A DNA stretch of 64,000 bases from Clostridium swellfunianum. Its GTDB lineage: Bacteria > Bacillota > Clostridia > Clostridiales > Clostridiaceae. The notes under the pieces were generated by a model. It was not told the DNA's origin. It saw only the letters and a program-made list of their open reading frames with translations, and made no database searches. The stretch is from the NCBI RefSeq assembly GCF_023656515.1, contig NZ_JAMOFV010000006.1, positions 140,549 through 204,548 on the forward strand, read 5' to 3'. Of the stretch, positions 53,950-63,510 are shown one piece after another (positions within the stretch are counted from its first letter, which is position 1; each line of letters starts with the position of its first letter). The translations under genes and the position numbers were made by a program.

Positions 53950-55137
53950 ATGGCTGATATTTTCGAAAAATGTTTTAACTATAATGATGCTAAAGAGGCG
54001 ATAAAGGCTGGAATATATCCTTATTTTCACGCCCTTACTTCTGGGCAGGATACAGAAGTTATAATCGGGGGAAAAAGAGTAATAATGCTTGGCTCCAATA
54101 ACTATTTGGGACTAACCTCAGACCCAAGACTTAAGGAAGCAGCTATAAAAGCTGTAGAAAAATATGGCTCAGGCTGCTCAGGTTCAAGGTTTTTAAATGG
54201 AACGCTAGATTTACATATTGAGCTTGAAGAAAGATTGGCAGCTTTTGTTAAAAAGGAAGCTGCACTTGTTTTTAGTACTGGTTTTCAAACTAATTTAGGA
54301 ATTATATCTGCAATAGCAGGAAGAAATGATTATATAATCGGAGATAAACAGAATCACGCAAGTCTTGTTGATGCTTGCAGACTAAGTTTTGCAAAGTTTT
54401 TAAAGTTTAAGCACAATGACATGGAAGACTTGGAAAGGATTTTAAAGTCAATACCAGAGGATAAGGGAAGACTTATAGTAGTTGATGGGGTATTTAGTAT
54501 GGAAGGAGATATTGCAAACCTTCCAGAAATAGTAAGACTAGCTAAACAGTACGGAGCTAGAGTAATGGTTGACGATGCCCACGGATTAGGGGTTATGGGA
54601 GAGTACGGAAGAGGTACGGCAGAATACTTTGGACTTGAGGATGAGGTTGACATAATAATGGGAACTTTCAGTAAGTCCTTAGCAAGTCTTGGCGGATATG
54701 TTGCTTCCAAGGAAGATGTAGTAGATTATATAAAACATCATTCAAGACCATTTATCTTCAGTGCTTCAATACCTCCAGCAAGTGCAGCAGCAGCTATGGC
54801 GGCTCTTGATATTTTACAAAAAGAACCAGAAAGAATTAAAAGACTTTGGGATAATGCTAAGTTCATGAAGGAAAGCTTTGAGGCTATTGGACTACCAGTT
54901 GGAGAAACTAGAACTCCAATAGTTCCTATAATTGCAGGAGAGGATTTTAAGGCCTTTAAGCTAACTATGATGCTTCTTGAGGAAGGGGTATATGTAAATC
55001 CAGCAGTTGCACCTGCAGTAGAACCAGGCTGTGCACTACTTAGAACAAGCTATACGCCAACACATACAAAAGAACAGCTTGAATTTGCATTAGGAGCTTT
55101 TGAGAAGGTATTTAAGGCTAGCGAGCAAACAGCTTAA
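53950..55137 (+). CDS. PLP-dependent alpha-oxoamine synthase, serine-palmitoyltransferase-like
   Basis: This fold-type-I PLP enzyme of about 395 residues carries the Schiff-base Lys242 in [16 protein letters not shown], plus [30 protein letters not shown] and [20 protein letters not shown] near the end. Family members condense an amino acid with an acyl-CoA (glycine C-acetyltransferase, 8-amino-7-oxononanoate synthase, serine palmitoyltransferase). The [10 protein letters not shown] and [12 protein letters not shown] segments look more like the serine-palmitoyltransferase group than Kbl/BioF (GTLGKALG). No threonine dehydrogenase or biotin genes are adjacent. The start follows AAGGGAGAG. Confidence 0.85.
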   Translation: MADIFEKCFNYNDAKEAIKAGIYPYFHALTSGQDTEVIIGGKRVIMLGSNNYLGLTSDPRLKEAAIKAVEKYGSGCSGSRFLNGTLDLHIELEERLAAFVKKEAALVFSTGFQTNLGIISAIAGRNDYIIGDKQNHASLVDACRLSFAKFLKFKHNDMEDLERILKSIPEDKGRLIVVDGVFSMEGDIANLPEIVRLAKQYGARVMVDDAHGLGVMGEYGRGTAEYFGLEDEVDIIMGTFSKSLASLGGYVASKEDVVDYIKHHSRPFIFSASIPPASAAAAMAALDILQKEPERIKRLWDNAKFMKESFEAIGLPVGETRTPIVPIIAGEDFKAFKLTMMLLEEGVYVNPAVAPAVEPGCALLRTSYTPTHTKEQLEFALGAFEKVFKASEQTA

Positions 55138-55142
55138 TACAG

Positions 55143-55167
55143 GTCCGCTATAGGCGGACTTTTTTTC
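55143..55167 (+). terminator. Intrinsic terminator of the oxoamine synthase gene
   Basis: GTCCGC pairs with GCGGAC through a short loop and runs into TTTTTTT. Confidence 0.9.
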
Positions 55168-55197
55168 GAGTTAAATTGAAAAGGTATACAAAAGGGG

Positions 55198-55222
55198 ACA
55201 TAAGGACTAATAGTACTTATGT
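55198..55222. promoter_or_regulatory. Operator-like 25-bp dyad before the exporter genes
   Basis: ACATAAGGACTAATAGT and its continuation form a dyad with ACATAAG / CTTATGT arms and inner ACT/AGT, matching its own reverse complement at 22 of 25 bases. It lies about 28 bp before the exporter start. Efflux genes are often controlled by MarR- or TetR-type repressors at sites of this form, but no regulator gene is adjacent. Confidence 0.6.
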
Positions 55223-55249
55223 AAAAAGATAATACTGGGGGGGATTAAT

Positions 55250-57001
55250 ATGAAAAAAATCAAAACATTATTTAGATATGCCTATAAATATCGCTTTAAG
55301 TACTTAATAGGCATTAGTTTTCTTATCCTTGTGGACATGCTTCAACTTATACCGCCAAAACTTTTAGGCTATATAACAGATAACATATCGAGAGGAACAG
55401 CAACTAAAGACTTGCTTCTAAAGTACATAGCATACATAATTGCTATTGCTTTTCTTATGGCTATTGGCAGATACGTATGGAGAATGTATATAATAGGCAC
55501 ATCGAGAAGAATTGAATATGACATGAGAAACAATTATTTTAAACATCTTCAAACGCTGTCTATTAATTTTTACAATAAAAATAAAACTGGAGACTTGATG
55601 GCTCTGGCTACTAATGATTTAAATGCTGTAAGAATGGCTTTAGGTCAGGGAGTTATGATGCTTACAGACTCCATAACTTTAACTATAACAACTATAATAA
55701 TAATGATCTCAATTAATTTAAGACTTACACTGCTCTCGCTAATTCCACTTCCATTTGTAACTCTAGTAGCACTAAAATTCGGAAAAAACATTCATAAAAG
55801 ATTCCTAAAGGTTCAAAAGGCTTTTTCAAAGCTTACTGAAATGGTTCAAGAAAATTTCTCAGGCATACGAATTATCAAATCCTTCGTACAGGAACAGAAG
55901 GAATATGAAAAGTTTTTAGAAGAGAATGAAAACTATCTAGAAACCAATATGTCCTTAGTAAAGGTTATAGTTATATTTCATCCCGTTATAGAATTTATAG
56001 CTTCCTTAAGCTTTGTAATTTTCTTAGGGGTAGGAGGTATATTTGTTATCTACGGCTATATTTCACTTGGAGATTTTATTGCCTTTAATATGTATTTAGG
56101 AAATTTAATATGGCCCATGATGGCTTTTGGATGGGTTATTAATAATATTCAAAGAGGTTTTGCTTCATTAGAGAGAATAGAAAAGGTTATGAATGAAAAG
56201 GCAGAAATAGTTGATAAGGCTGTTGAGGAAACAGACTCCATTAAAGGAGACATAGTAGTAAACAATTTAACCTTTAGTTATCCAGGGACAGAAGTACCAG
56301 CTCTTAATAATATAAGTCTTTATATTAAAAGCGGAGATACCTTAGGTATTATAGGTAGGACAGGAAGTAGCAAAAGCACCTTGGTAAATCTGCTTGTTAG
56401 GCTCTACAACGTAGAGGAAGGTAAAATAACCATTGGTGGAAAGGACATAAGTAAAATTCCACTAAAGGTTCTAAGAGAAAACATAGGCTTTGTTCCTCAA
56501 GATTCCTTCTTATTTTCATCTACAGTTGGAGAAAACATAAATCTTCCCTTTGAGAAACTTGATATGGACAAGGTAATTCAAGCTTCAAAGGATTCTGATA
56601 TATATGAAAACATAATGGATTTCTCTGAGCAGTTTGATACTGTAGTAGGAGAAAGAGGTGTAACCTTATCAGGTGGACAAAAACAAAGAATATCTATTGC
56701 TAGAGCCCTTATAAAGAATCCTGAACTTCTTATATTAGATGATTGTTTGTCGGCAGTTGATGCTAAGACAGAGACAAAGATTCTTGAAAACTTGAAAAGA
56801 ATCATGGAAGACAGGACCTCTATAATAATTTCTCATAGAATCTCAGCAGTTAAGGATTCGAATTTAATTGCAGTTTTTGATGAGGGAAGAATAATTGAGC
56901 TTGGCGCTCATAATGAGCTGTTAGCTAATAAAGGACTTTACTATGATATATATGAAAAACAGCAGCTTGAGCAGAAAATACAAGAGCAGGGGGAGGTTTA
57001 G
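55250..57001 (+). CDS. ABC exporter half-transporter, BmrC/YheI-like
   Basis: This 583-residue protein has six membrane helices (about 1-310) and a nucleotide-binding domain (about 335-575) with Walker A GRTGSSKST, signature LSGGQ and Walker B LLILDDCLSAVD. The residue after the Walker B Asp is Asp, not the catalytic Glu. This substitution is expected for the degenerate-site partner of a heterodimeric exporter such as BmrCD. It lies 2 bp from the second half-transporter gene. Multidrug or peptide export is inferred. An operator-like dyad lies upstream. Confidence 0.9.
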   Translation: MKKIKTLFRYAYKYRFKYLIGISFLILVDMLQLIPPKLLGYITDNISRGTATKDLLLKYIAYIIAIAFLMAIGRYVWRMYIIGTSRRIEYDMRNNYFKHLQTLSINFYNKNKTGDLMALATNDLNAVRMALGQGVMMLTDSITLTITTIIIMISINLRLTLLSLIPLPFVTLVALKFGKNIHKRFLKVQKAFSKLTEMVQENFSGIRIIKSFVQEQKEYEKFLEENENYLETNMSLVKVIVIFHPVIEFIASLSFVIFLGVGGIFVIYGYISLGDFIAFNMYLGNLIWPMMAFGWVINNIQRGFASLERIEKVMNEKAEIVDKAVEETDSIKGDIVVNNLTFSYPGTEVPALNNISLYIKSGDTLGIIGRTGSSKSTLVNLLVRLYNVEEGKITIGGKDISKIPLKVLRENIGFVPQDSFLFSSTVGENINLPFEKLDMDKVIQASKDSDIYENIMDFSEQFDTVVGERGVTLSGGQKQRISIARALIKNPELLILDDCLSAVDAKTETKILENLKRIMEDRTSIIISHRISAVKDSNLIAVFDEGRIIELGAHNELLANKGLYYDIYEKQQLEQKIQEQGEV

Positions 57002-57003
57002 TT

Positions 57004-59037
57004 ATGGAAAAATACAACGAAGAGAGCTTAGCTAAATCCTATGACTCAAGACTTATGAAAAGGCTCTTAATTTATGCAAAGCCGTTTAGAATGTATCTGA
57101 TAGCAGTTATCTTGTTGATGCTTTTAGGTACAGGATTAGATTTATTAAGACCAATACTTATTAAAAATGCCATAGATAATAATATAAATGGTTACAAAAA
57201 GCCTTATACTATGCTTCAAGAGCCTGTTGCTAACAGCATTAAAATAGGAGACAGCTATGTTGCTCAAGGAGAAAGGGCAGGAGGTAAGGCTGTTACTATG
57301 CTTTACTATGATAAAAAATACTTCATTGCCGATGGAAGAGTAAATGAACAAAAGCCCTATGCTATAAATGTTGATAAGCTTACTCAAGAGGGAAATACAT
57401 ATACAGTATATCCTTTAACTAGTGAAGAGTTAAAAGTGCTTAGAAGAGATGATGTTGCAGGTGTTATAAAGACAGTGATTTATACTTTGTTAATATGCAT
57501 TTCAGTATTCGCACTTGGATATGTATGGATGTATCTTCTTCAGGTAGCTGGTCAAAAAATAATTTACAATATTAGAAATGATCTGTTTAAGCATGTTGAA
57601 GGCTTGTCGCTTTCCTTCTTTGATAAGAATCCAGTAGGAAGGCTTGTAACAAGAGTAACTAACGATGTAGAAGCCTTAAATGAAATGTATACTGGCGTTT
57701 TGGTTTATGTATTTAAGGATATATTTATTATTGTGGGCATACTCATTGCAATGTTTTCTCTAAATGTAAAGCTTGCTCTAGTTATACTAGCATCAGTCCC
57801 TTTTGTCTTAGCTGGTTCTATCATATTTAAGAAATATGATAGAGATGCTTACAGAGATGTTAGAGCAAAGCTTGCTAAAATAAATTCTTCCCTTTCAGAA
57901 AATATATCCGGAGTAAAGACAGTTCAGATATATCATAAAGAAGAGAAAATGTTTAATGAGTTTGATGGAATAAATAAATCCTATTTCCAAGCTTCAATGA
58001 AACAGCTTACTATTTTTGCACTATTTAGGCCTTCAGTAGATCTGCTTTCAACCTTAACTTTGGCGGGACTTTTATGGTTTGGTGGATTAAAGGTGTTGAA
58101 TCAGGATATACCTGTGGGAATGCTTTTTGCCTTTGTAAGCTACTTAATGCAATTCTTCCAGCCTATATTTGATTTGACTGAAAAGTATGATATACTTCAG
58201 TCTTCAATGGCTTCTGCGGAGAGAATATTTTTGCTTATGGATAATAAGGATATGATAAAAAATATAGAAAATCCCGTTCATATTGAAAGACTTAAAGGTG
58301 AAATAGAATTTAAAAATGTTTGGTTTGCCTATAATGATGAGCAATGGGTTTTAAGAGATGTAAGTTTCAAAATCAGACCTGGAGAAAAGATAGCCTTTGT
58401 AGGGGCAACTGGAGCAGGAAAAACTTCTATAATAAGCTTAATAAGCAGGCTCTATGATATACAAAAGGGTGAAATACTGATAGATGGAATAAACATAAAG
58501 CAAATGGATCAGCAGGAGCTGAGAAAAAACTTGGCAACAGTTCTTCAAGATGTTTTCCTATTTACTGGTGATATTAAGAGCAATGTAAGATTAAATAATG
58601 GCAGCATAACTGATGAGGACATTATAAAAGCCTGTAAATATGTAAATGCAGACAAGTTTATTGAGAAACTTCCTAATAAGTATGATGATGCTGTAAATGA
58701 AAGAGGAACTACATTCTCTCAAGGAGAAAGACAGCTTATAGCCTTTGCAAGAGCTATAGCATTCAATCCTCCAATTCTTGTTTTAGATGAGGCAACATCA
58801 AATATAGATACAGAAACAGAAAGTCTGATACAGGATGCATTAAATAAGATAACTAAAGATAGAACTACTATAATAGTAGCTCATAGGCTATCAACCATAA
58901 AAAATGCAGATAAGATTATCGTACTTCACAAAGGAAAGGTTAGAGAGATAGGAAATCATGAAGAGCTGCTTGGAAAAGAAGGGCTTTACTATAATCTTTA
59001 TAAACTGCAGTATAAAGAATTAGAAGGCACTAAGTAA
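57004..59037 (+). CDS. ABC exporter half-transporter, BmrD/YheH-like
   Basis: This 677-residue protein has six membrane helices and a C-terminal ATPase domain with Walker A GATGAGKTS, Walker B ILVLDEATSNID (catalytic Glu present) and the altered signature FSQGERQ. An insert of about 85 residues between helices 1 and 2 (about 55-145, YTMLQEPVANSIKIGDSY onwards) matches the extracellular domain seen in BmrD. With the upstream gene it forms a heterodimer with one canonical and one degenerate ATP site. The GATATC palindrome copy 3 follows the stop codon. Confidence 0.9.
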   Translation: MEKYNEESLAKSYDSRLMKRLLIYAKPFRMYLIAVILLMLLGTGLDLLRPILIKNAIDNNINGYKKPYTMLQEPVANSIKIGDSYVAQGERAGGKAVTMLYYDKKYFIADGRVNEQKPYAINVDKLTQEGNTYTVYPLTSEELKVLRRDDVAGVIKTVIYTLLICISVFALGYVWMYLLQVAGQKIIYNIRNDLFKHVEGLSLSFFDKNPVGRLVTRVTNDVEALNEMYTGVLVYVFKDIFIIVGILIAMFSLNVKLALVILASVPFVLAGSIIFKKYDRDAYRDVRAKLAKINSSLSENISGVKTVQIYHKEEKMFNEFDGINKSYFQASMKQLTIFALFRPSVDLLSTLTLAGLLWFGGLKVLNQDIPVGMLFAFVSYLMQFFQPIFDLTEKYDILQSSMASAERIFLLMDNKDMIKNIENPVHIERLKGEIEFKNVWFAYNDEQWVLRDVSFKIRPGEKIAFVGATGAGKTSIISLISRLYDIQKGEILIDGINIKQMDQQELRKNLATVLQDVFLFTGDIKSNVRLNNGSITDEDIIKACKYVNADKFIEKLPNKYDDAVNERGTTFSQGERQLIAFARAIAFNPPILVLDEATSNIDTETESLIQDALNKITKDRTTIIVAHRLSTIKNADKIIVLHKGKVREIGNHEELLGKEGLYYNLYKLQYKELEGTK

Positions 59038-59051
59038 AAGCTTTCATCTAG

Positions 59052-59087
59052 ATAAGAAGATATCGTGATATCATGATATCTTCTTAT
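59052..59087. repeat. GATATC-period-8 palindromic element, copy 3
   Basis: ATAAGAAGATATC and its reverse complement flank GTGATATCAT. The three GATATC hexamers have the same 8-bp spacing and the same arm-centre-arm layout as copy 2. It lies between the exporter operon and the lipid kinase gene. Confidence 0.75.
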
Positions 59088-59164
59088 GCAATCAGACTTT
59101 ACTTATAATCCTCAATAATATAAACTATAGCGTAGAATAGATTCACAAAAGATTGAGGTGACAT

Positions 59165-60052
59165 ATGAAGCATCTTTTTATTATTAATCCGGCAGCAGGT
59201 AAAGGAAAAAACCTTAAACTTATACCTATAATTGAAGAAATATTTAAAAATAAAGAGGACAAGTATTTTATTGAAATAACAAAATGTGCTGGTCATGCAA
59301 CCGAAATAGCAAAAAGCTATAGTCAAAAGGGAGATTACAGAATATATTCTGTAGGAGGAGATGGAACTCTCAATGAGGTTTTAAACGGAATGGTGAACAG
59401 TTCTAGCTCTCTAGCAGTAATCCCATGCGGAACGGGTAATGATTTTATAAAGAGTATATATAATTTTTCAAAAAACTATAAAATTGAGGATTTACTCATG
59501 AAAATCATAAATGGAAAAGAAAAATTTATAGACTTATGCACTTTTAACTATAGATATTTTATTAATATCGCTTCTGTAGGCTTTGATGCAGAGGTTGCAT
59601 ACAATGCAATAAAAGTCAAAAAGTTTCCTTGTGTGGGAGGAATGCTGGCCTACATTATTGGAATTATTATAACTGTATTTAAATATAACAGCTATAAGCT
59701 TAAAATTAACATTGACGAAAAGGTTTTAGAATTAGATGGACTTCTTGCGGCTATCGCAAATGGTAGATATTATGGCGGAGGTATTTTTGTGGCGCCAAAA
59801 GCTAGAATAGATGATGGTCTTTTCAGCATTTGTGCTATAGAAAAAGTCAGCAGATTAAAAATACTTGCTCTTTTTCCGAAGGTTATAAAGGGAACTCACG
59901 AGGATATTAAAGAAGTTTCTTTTTACCAAGGCAGTAAAGTGAGAATAGAAAGCGACAAGCCTGTGGCTTTTAATATTGATGGAGAGATTACGAAGGGAAA
60001 GATAGCAGAATTTAAAATAATAAAAAACGGAATTAAAATTATTTATCCATAA
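59165..60052 (+). CDS. Diacylglycerol-kinase-family lipid kinase (YegS/BmrU-like)
   Basis: This 295-residue protein has the nucleotide-binding FIINPAAGKGKN, YSVGGDGTLNEVLNG (GGDGT), and VIPCGTGNDF motifs of the DagK catalytic domain, and a C-terminal beta-sandwich. It phosphorylates a lipid such as diacylglycerol, probably at the membrane face. The start follows GAGGTGA. Upstream lies a GATATC palindrome; downstream a terminator. Confidence 0.9.
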   Translation: MKHLFIINPAAGKGKNLKLIPIIEEIFKNKEDKYFIEITKCAGHATEIAKSYSQKGDYRIYSVGGDGTLNEVLNGMVNSSSSLAVIPCGTGNDFIKSIYNFSKNYKIEDLLMKIINGKEKFIDLCTFNYRYFINIASVGFDAEVAYNAIKVKKFPCVGGMLAYIIGIIITVFKYNSYKLKINIDEKVLELDGLLAAIANGRYYGGGIFVAPKARIDDGLFSICAIEKVSRLKILALFPKVIKGTHEDIKEVSFYQGSKVRIESDKPVAFNIDGEITKGKIAEFKIIKNGIKIIYP

Positions 60053-60054
60053 CA

Positions 60055-60079
60055 AAGAGCAGAAATTAATTCTGCTCTT
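60055..60079 (+). terminator. Intrinsic terminator of the lipid kinase gene
   Basis: AAGAGCAGAA pairs with TTCTGCTCTT around ATTAA. Confidence 0.8.
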
Positions 60080-60215
60080 ATATTTACAATTATTTGTCAT
60101 AAAATGCATTAGACTTTTTATATAATTTAAAGTAAAATAATAATGCTGCTTACGAGCAGATAAATAAAAATGTAGTATTTATATATAAGGATTATATAGT
60201 TGGGAGGTTAGGTGA

Positions 60216-60767
60216 TTGAGCTTTTATTCGCTTTTTTCAATAGCAATTGCACTGTCCTTAGACGCTTTTGGTGTTGCAGTTTGCATAGGCTTAAATAACC
60301 AAGTAAGAAGGAATAATAAATATTTATTTGCATTATCATTTGGGTTTTTTCAGTTTTTATTTTCATTAATAGGAGCTTATGCAGGTTTTTTATTTAATAC
60401 ATATATAGCCAGTATGCCTGAAGTTGTTGGCGGCATTGTTATAGCTCTTGTAGGAGCTATGATGATAAAAGAAGGTTATGAAAACCAGGGTGAATGTCCT
60501 CTTATTAAGCCAAGCATGTATTTTGTTTTAGGTATGTCTGTAAGCATTGATGCAATGGTGGTTGGGTTTACAGCTTTTCACGATATTGCAAGTATGGCCG
60601 CTAGACTTAGTGATACCATATTCATAGGAGTTGTAACCTTGGTAATGTCTTTAGGAGCATTTTTCCTATCTAGATATTTAAAGAGAATTGATTATATAGG
60701 AAAATATGCGGATTACTTAGGGGGAGTAATACTTGTATTGTTTGGATTAAAAATGATACTTCTATAA
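60216..60767 (+). CDS. MntP-family membrane protein (possible manganese efflux pump)
   Basis: This 183-residue protein has six helices in two homologous halves, with the conserved Asp in [13 protein letters not shown] (about residue 16) and SIDAMVVGF (about 111). This internal symmetry and these acidic positions are typical of MntP/YebN and of the related YtaF sporulation protein. Mn2+ efflux is therefore likely but not certain. The TTG start follows GGGAGG with 8 nt spacing. No yybP-ykoY element is seen upstream, unlike the P-type ATPase at 14-17 kb. A terminator follows. Confidence 0.8.
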   Translation: MSFYSLFSIAIALSLDAFGVAVCIGLNNQVRRNNKYLFALSFGFFQFLFSLIGAYAGFLFNTYIASMPEVVGGIVIALVGAMMIKEGYENQGECPLIKPSMYFVLGMSVSIDAMVVGFTAFHDIASMAARLSDTIFIGVVTLVMSLGAFFLSRYLKRIDYIGKYADYLGGVILVLFGLKMILL

Positions 60768-60788
60768 AGCATAAATACATATGTGATA

Positions 60789-60816
60789 AAAGTTAGGTAT
60801 AACAGCCTAACTTTTA
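60789..60816 (+). terminator. Intrinsic terminator of the MntP-like gene
   Basis: AAAGTTAGG pairs with CCTAACTTT and is followed by TATTTTTAG. Confidence 0.82.
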
Positions 60817-60888
60817 TTTTTAGTTTATATTTATAGTTTTTATGGCAATGCTATATTATATACTCTTTTAGCAAAGGAGTGAGATATT

Positions 60889-62181
60889 TTGCTTGGAGAA
60901 ATTTTTATTTTAGTGATACTTATAGGAATTAATGCTTTTTTTGCTGCTGCAGAAATAAGTATTATTTCTTTAAGAGAAATAACTTTAGAGAAAAAGGCTA
61001 ATGAAGGTGATAAGAAAGCAGAGCAGCTATTGAACATTATTAAAGAACCAAGTAAGTTTTTATCCACAATACAAGTAGGAGTAACACTAGCAAGTTTTTT
61101 TACATCAGCCTCAGCTGCAGTTGGCTTATCAAAAGTATTGGAAGATTCCCTACGAGTTTCAAGTATTAGCTTTTTAGTTAAATTTGCTCATACCATATCT
61201 TTTGTTTTTATTACTATATTTATATCTTTTTTATCCTTGCTTTTCGGAGAACTAATACCCAAAAGGCTTGCTCTTAGAAGGTCAGAAAAAATTGCCTCAA
61301 TGGCAGTTGGAGTAATTAGAGTTATAGATAGGATAGCTATGCCTTTAGTATGGGCTTTAACGAAAGCAACAAATTTTTTTGTAAACCTAATTTATGGCTC
61401 TGAAAGTGAACATGAAGATCAAATCACTGAAGAAGAAATTAGAATGATGATTAATGTTGGTGAAGAGCGAGGGATATTTAGAAAAACTGAAACGGATATG
61501 ATAAACAGTATATTCCAATTTGATGATACTACTGTAAGCGATGTTATGACACCAAGACCTGATATGGTAATGCTTTCACTTGATAGTGGTTTTGAGGAAA
61601 CTTTAAAGGTGATTATAGATGAGAAGTATTCCAGAATACCGGTATATGAAGATAACATCGACAATGTAGCTGGTGTTTTATATACAAAAGATATAATAGA
61701 TTATATGGCTTTTAACAGTGAACAGGAGGAATTTAAACTTTCTGATTTTATTAAGGAACCTTATTTTGTTACTGAATATATGAAAATAGATATGCTGCTT
61801 AAGGAAATGCAAAAGAGGAGTACACATATAGGAATAGTTATTGACGAATATGGCACTACAGCTGGACTTATAACTATAGAAGATATGCTGGAAGAGATAG
61901 TAGGCAACATTTATGACGAGTATGATGAGATGGAAGAGGAAATAGCAATAAAGGGAGAGAACGAATTTGAAATAGATGGTGGAATTAATATGACAGAACT
62001 TAATGATCTGCTAGATACAAATTATTCTGAAAACTATGATACCGTAAGCGGACTTCTGCTTGATTCTTTTGGCAGATTTCCTAAAAAAGGTGAGAGTATT
62101 CTAATTGAGGATAATGTATTTACGGTTTTAGAAGTTGAAAACAGAAGGATTAAAAAAATACTTGTAAAAAAGAATAGCTAG
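60889..62181 (+). CDS. CNNM/CorC-HlyC family membrane protein
   Basis: This 430-residue protein has an N-terminal DUF21/CNNM membrane domain with about four helices (1-190), a pair of CBS domains (about 205-335; VMTPRPDMVML, IDEYGTTAGLITIEDMLEEIVG), and a C-terminal CorC_HlyC domain (about 345-428, NEFEIDGGINMTELNDLL). The family is linked to Mg2+ and other divalent-cation homeostasis; some were first called hemolysins. The TTG start lies after AAAGGAG. It sits among other metal genes (MntP-like, Fur, ABC importer). Confidence 0.92.
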   Translation: MLGEIFILVILIGINAFFAAAEISIISLREITLEKKANEGDKKAEQLLNIIKEPSKFLSTIQVGVTLASFFTSASAAVGLSKVLEDSLRVSSISFLVKFAHTISFVFITIFISFLSLLFGELIPKRLALRRSEKIASMAVGVIRVIDRIAMPLVWALTKATNFFVNLIYGSESEHEDQITEEEIRMMINVGEERGIFRKTETDMINSIFQFDDTTVSDVMTPRPDMVMLSLDSGFEETLKVIIDEKYSRIPVYEDNIDNVAGVLYTKDIIDYMAFNSEQEEFKLSDFIKEPYFVTEYMKIDMLLKEMQKRSTHIGIVIDEYGTTAGLITIEDMLEEIVGNIYDEYDEMEEEIAIKGENEFEIDGGINMTELNDLLDTNYSENYDTVSGLLLDSFGRFPKKGESILIEDNVFTVLEVENRRIKKILVKKNS

Positions 62182-62253
62182 GTAAAGATATAAAATGCTT
62201 AGAGATTTATAAAGAATGTGTTATAATGTTACCATAATTGTTTGTGTGGTGAT

Positions 62254-62670
62254 ATGATGGAACTTGAAGCTTATCTTAAAAAATGTAACATTAAAGTAAC
62301 AAAAGGAAGATTAAATATACTAGAAATACTTTTAAACAGTGAAGATGCGGTAAGTGTTGATTATATATATGAACAATGCAAAAGCAGGGGCTTATCTATA
62401 GATTTGTCCACAGTTTATAGAACTATGGAGATTCTAGAGAGCAAAGGTATTATAGATAAATTTAATCTTGGAGAAGGTAAGTTTAATTATAGAATCAAAA
62501 AGGAAGTTCATAAGCATACTTTAGAGTGCAGTTTATGCCATAAAGAGGTGGAGATAGACTGTCCTATGGTACAGATAGAGCAGATAATAAAAAATAGAAC
62601 TGGCTTTACTCTTATGGAACATGATTTGAAGATTAAAGGTATTTGTGAGGATTGCAAAAAACATAAATAA
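62254..62670 (+). CDS. Fur-family metal-dependent regulator (Zur/PerR/Fur group)
   Basis: This protein of about 138 residues has an N-terminal winged helix (about 5-75; SIDLSTVYRTMEILESKGII) and a C-terminal dimer and metal domain with HKHTLECSLCHKEVEI and ICEDCKK, the CxxC...CxxC structural zinc site. It would repress metal-import or oxidative-stress genes. The convergent metal ABC importer suggests a Zur-like role. ATG at 62254 or 62257 is likely, with GGTGAT immediately upstream. Between the two genes is a two-way terminator. Confidence 0.88.
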   Translation: MMELEAYLKKCNIKVTKGRLNILEILLNSEDAVSVDYIYEQCKSRGLSIDLSTVYRTMEILESKGIIDKFNLGEGKFNYRIKKEVHKHTLECSLCHKEVEIDCPMVQIEQIIKNRTGFTLMEHDLKIKGICEDCKKHK

Positions 62671-62708
62671 AGAAATGGGTTGGCATGTTAAATACCAACC
62701 CATTTCTT
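62670..62708. terminator. Bidirectional terminator between fur-like and importer genes
   Basis: AAGAAATGGGTTGG pairs with CCAACCCATTTCTT across an 11-nt loop; flanks are A- and T-rich on both sides. Confidence 0.9.
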
Positions 62709-63510
62709 ATTTTAATAAAGATGATTTGCTTCCCTTAAAAACTAAGACCAATATAAGAACGACTACAGACACAAGAGCAATAGTACCTCCAGGTGCACTG
62801 TTTATATAATAGGAAGAAACAAGTCCTGTAATAATGTCAATTAATCCAAACAAAATAGAAAACATCAAGGTCTTCTTAAAACCTAAATTAAGCTGGAGAG
62901 CAGTTGCAACAGGGATAACAATCATAGAGGATATAACCAGTATTCCCATTATTCTTATAGAAACGGCTATGGTTGCTCCAACTAGGAGTGTAAATAAATA
63001 ATTTATGAGCTTAACATTTATTCCTGAGGTGTAAGCTCCTTCTTCATCAAAAGTTATATATACAAGTTTGTTATATAAAAATAACAAGACAACTATTGAA
63101 ATTATACTCAATATAGCTATTATATATAAGTCTTTCCTAGTCACTGTTAGTATACTTCCAAACAAATATGTATTCACATTTGCTGTTGATTTTCCTGTGC
63201 TGATTAAAATGATAGCAAGGCCTACGCTAAATGTAAGTATAATTGACATAACAAGCTCAGCGTATTTTTTATAATAGTTTCTCAAAAATTCGATTAAAAG
63301 CCCGCAAATTGAAGTGAATATAAATGCGCTCAGAAGCGGGTTAAAACCAAAAATTAGTCCAACAGCGATTCCTGCCAAGGACGAGTGAGACAGGGTGTCA
63401 CCCATCATGGAATATCTCCTAAGCACAAGAAAAACTCCAACGGTTGGGCATAGTATGGAAATCAAAATGCCTGCTATTAAAGCATTTTGCATAAAGCTGT
63501 ACTCTAACAT
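62707..63510 (-). CDS. Zinc/manganese ABC transporter permease (ZnuB/MntB-like)
   Basis: This protein of about 267 residues has seven to eight helices and the metal-permease hallmarks PTVGVFLVLRRYSMMGDTLSHSSLAG and SIRIMGILVISSMIVIPVATA. It is the membrane component of an ABC-3 family importer. ATG at 63510 is chosen because GGAGG lies 5 nt upstream; this start overlaps the end of the ATPase gene by 7 bp. The metal (Zn2+, Mn2+ or Fe2+) is inferred only from context. Confidence 0.88.
   Translation of the reverse strand: MLEYSFMQNALIAGILISILCPTVGVFLVLRRYSMMGDTLSHSSLAGIAVGLIFGFNPLLSAFIFTSICGLLIEFLRNYYKKYAELVMSIILTFSVGLAIILISTGKSTANVNTYLFGSILTVTRKDLYIIAILSIISIVVLLFLYNKLVYITFDEEGAYTSGINVKLINYLFTLLVGATIAVSIRIMGILVISSMIVIPVATALQLNLGFKKTLMFSILFGLIDIITGLVSSYYINSAPGGTIALVSVVVLILVLVFKGSKSSLLK

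Noticed and set aside
60120-60215. Possible second yybP-ykoY riboswitch before the MntP-like gene
   Set aside because: The leader lacks GGGGAGTAG, the ACGGCCGAAAGCCCGGGC core and a terminator, so no riboswitch is supported.
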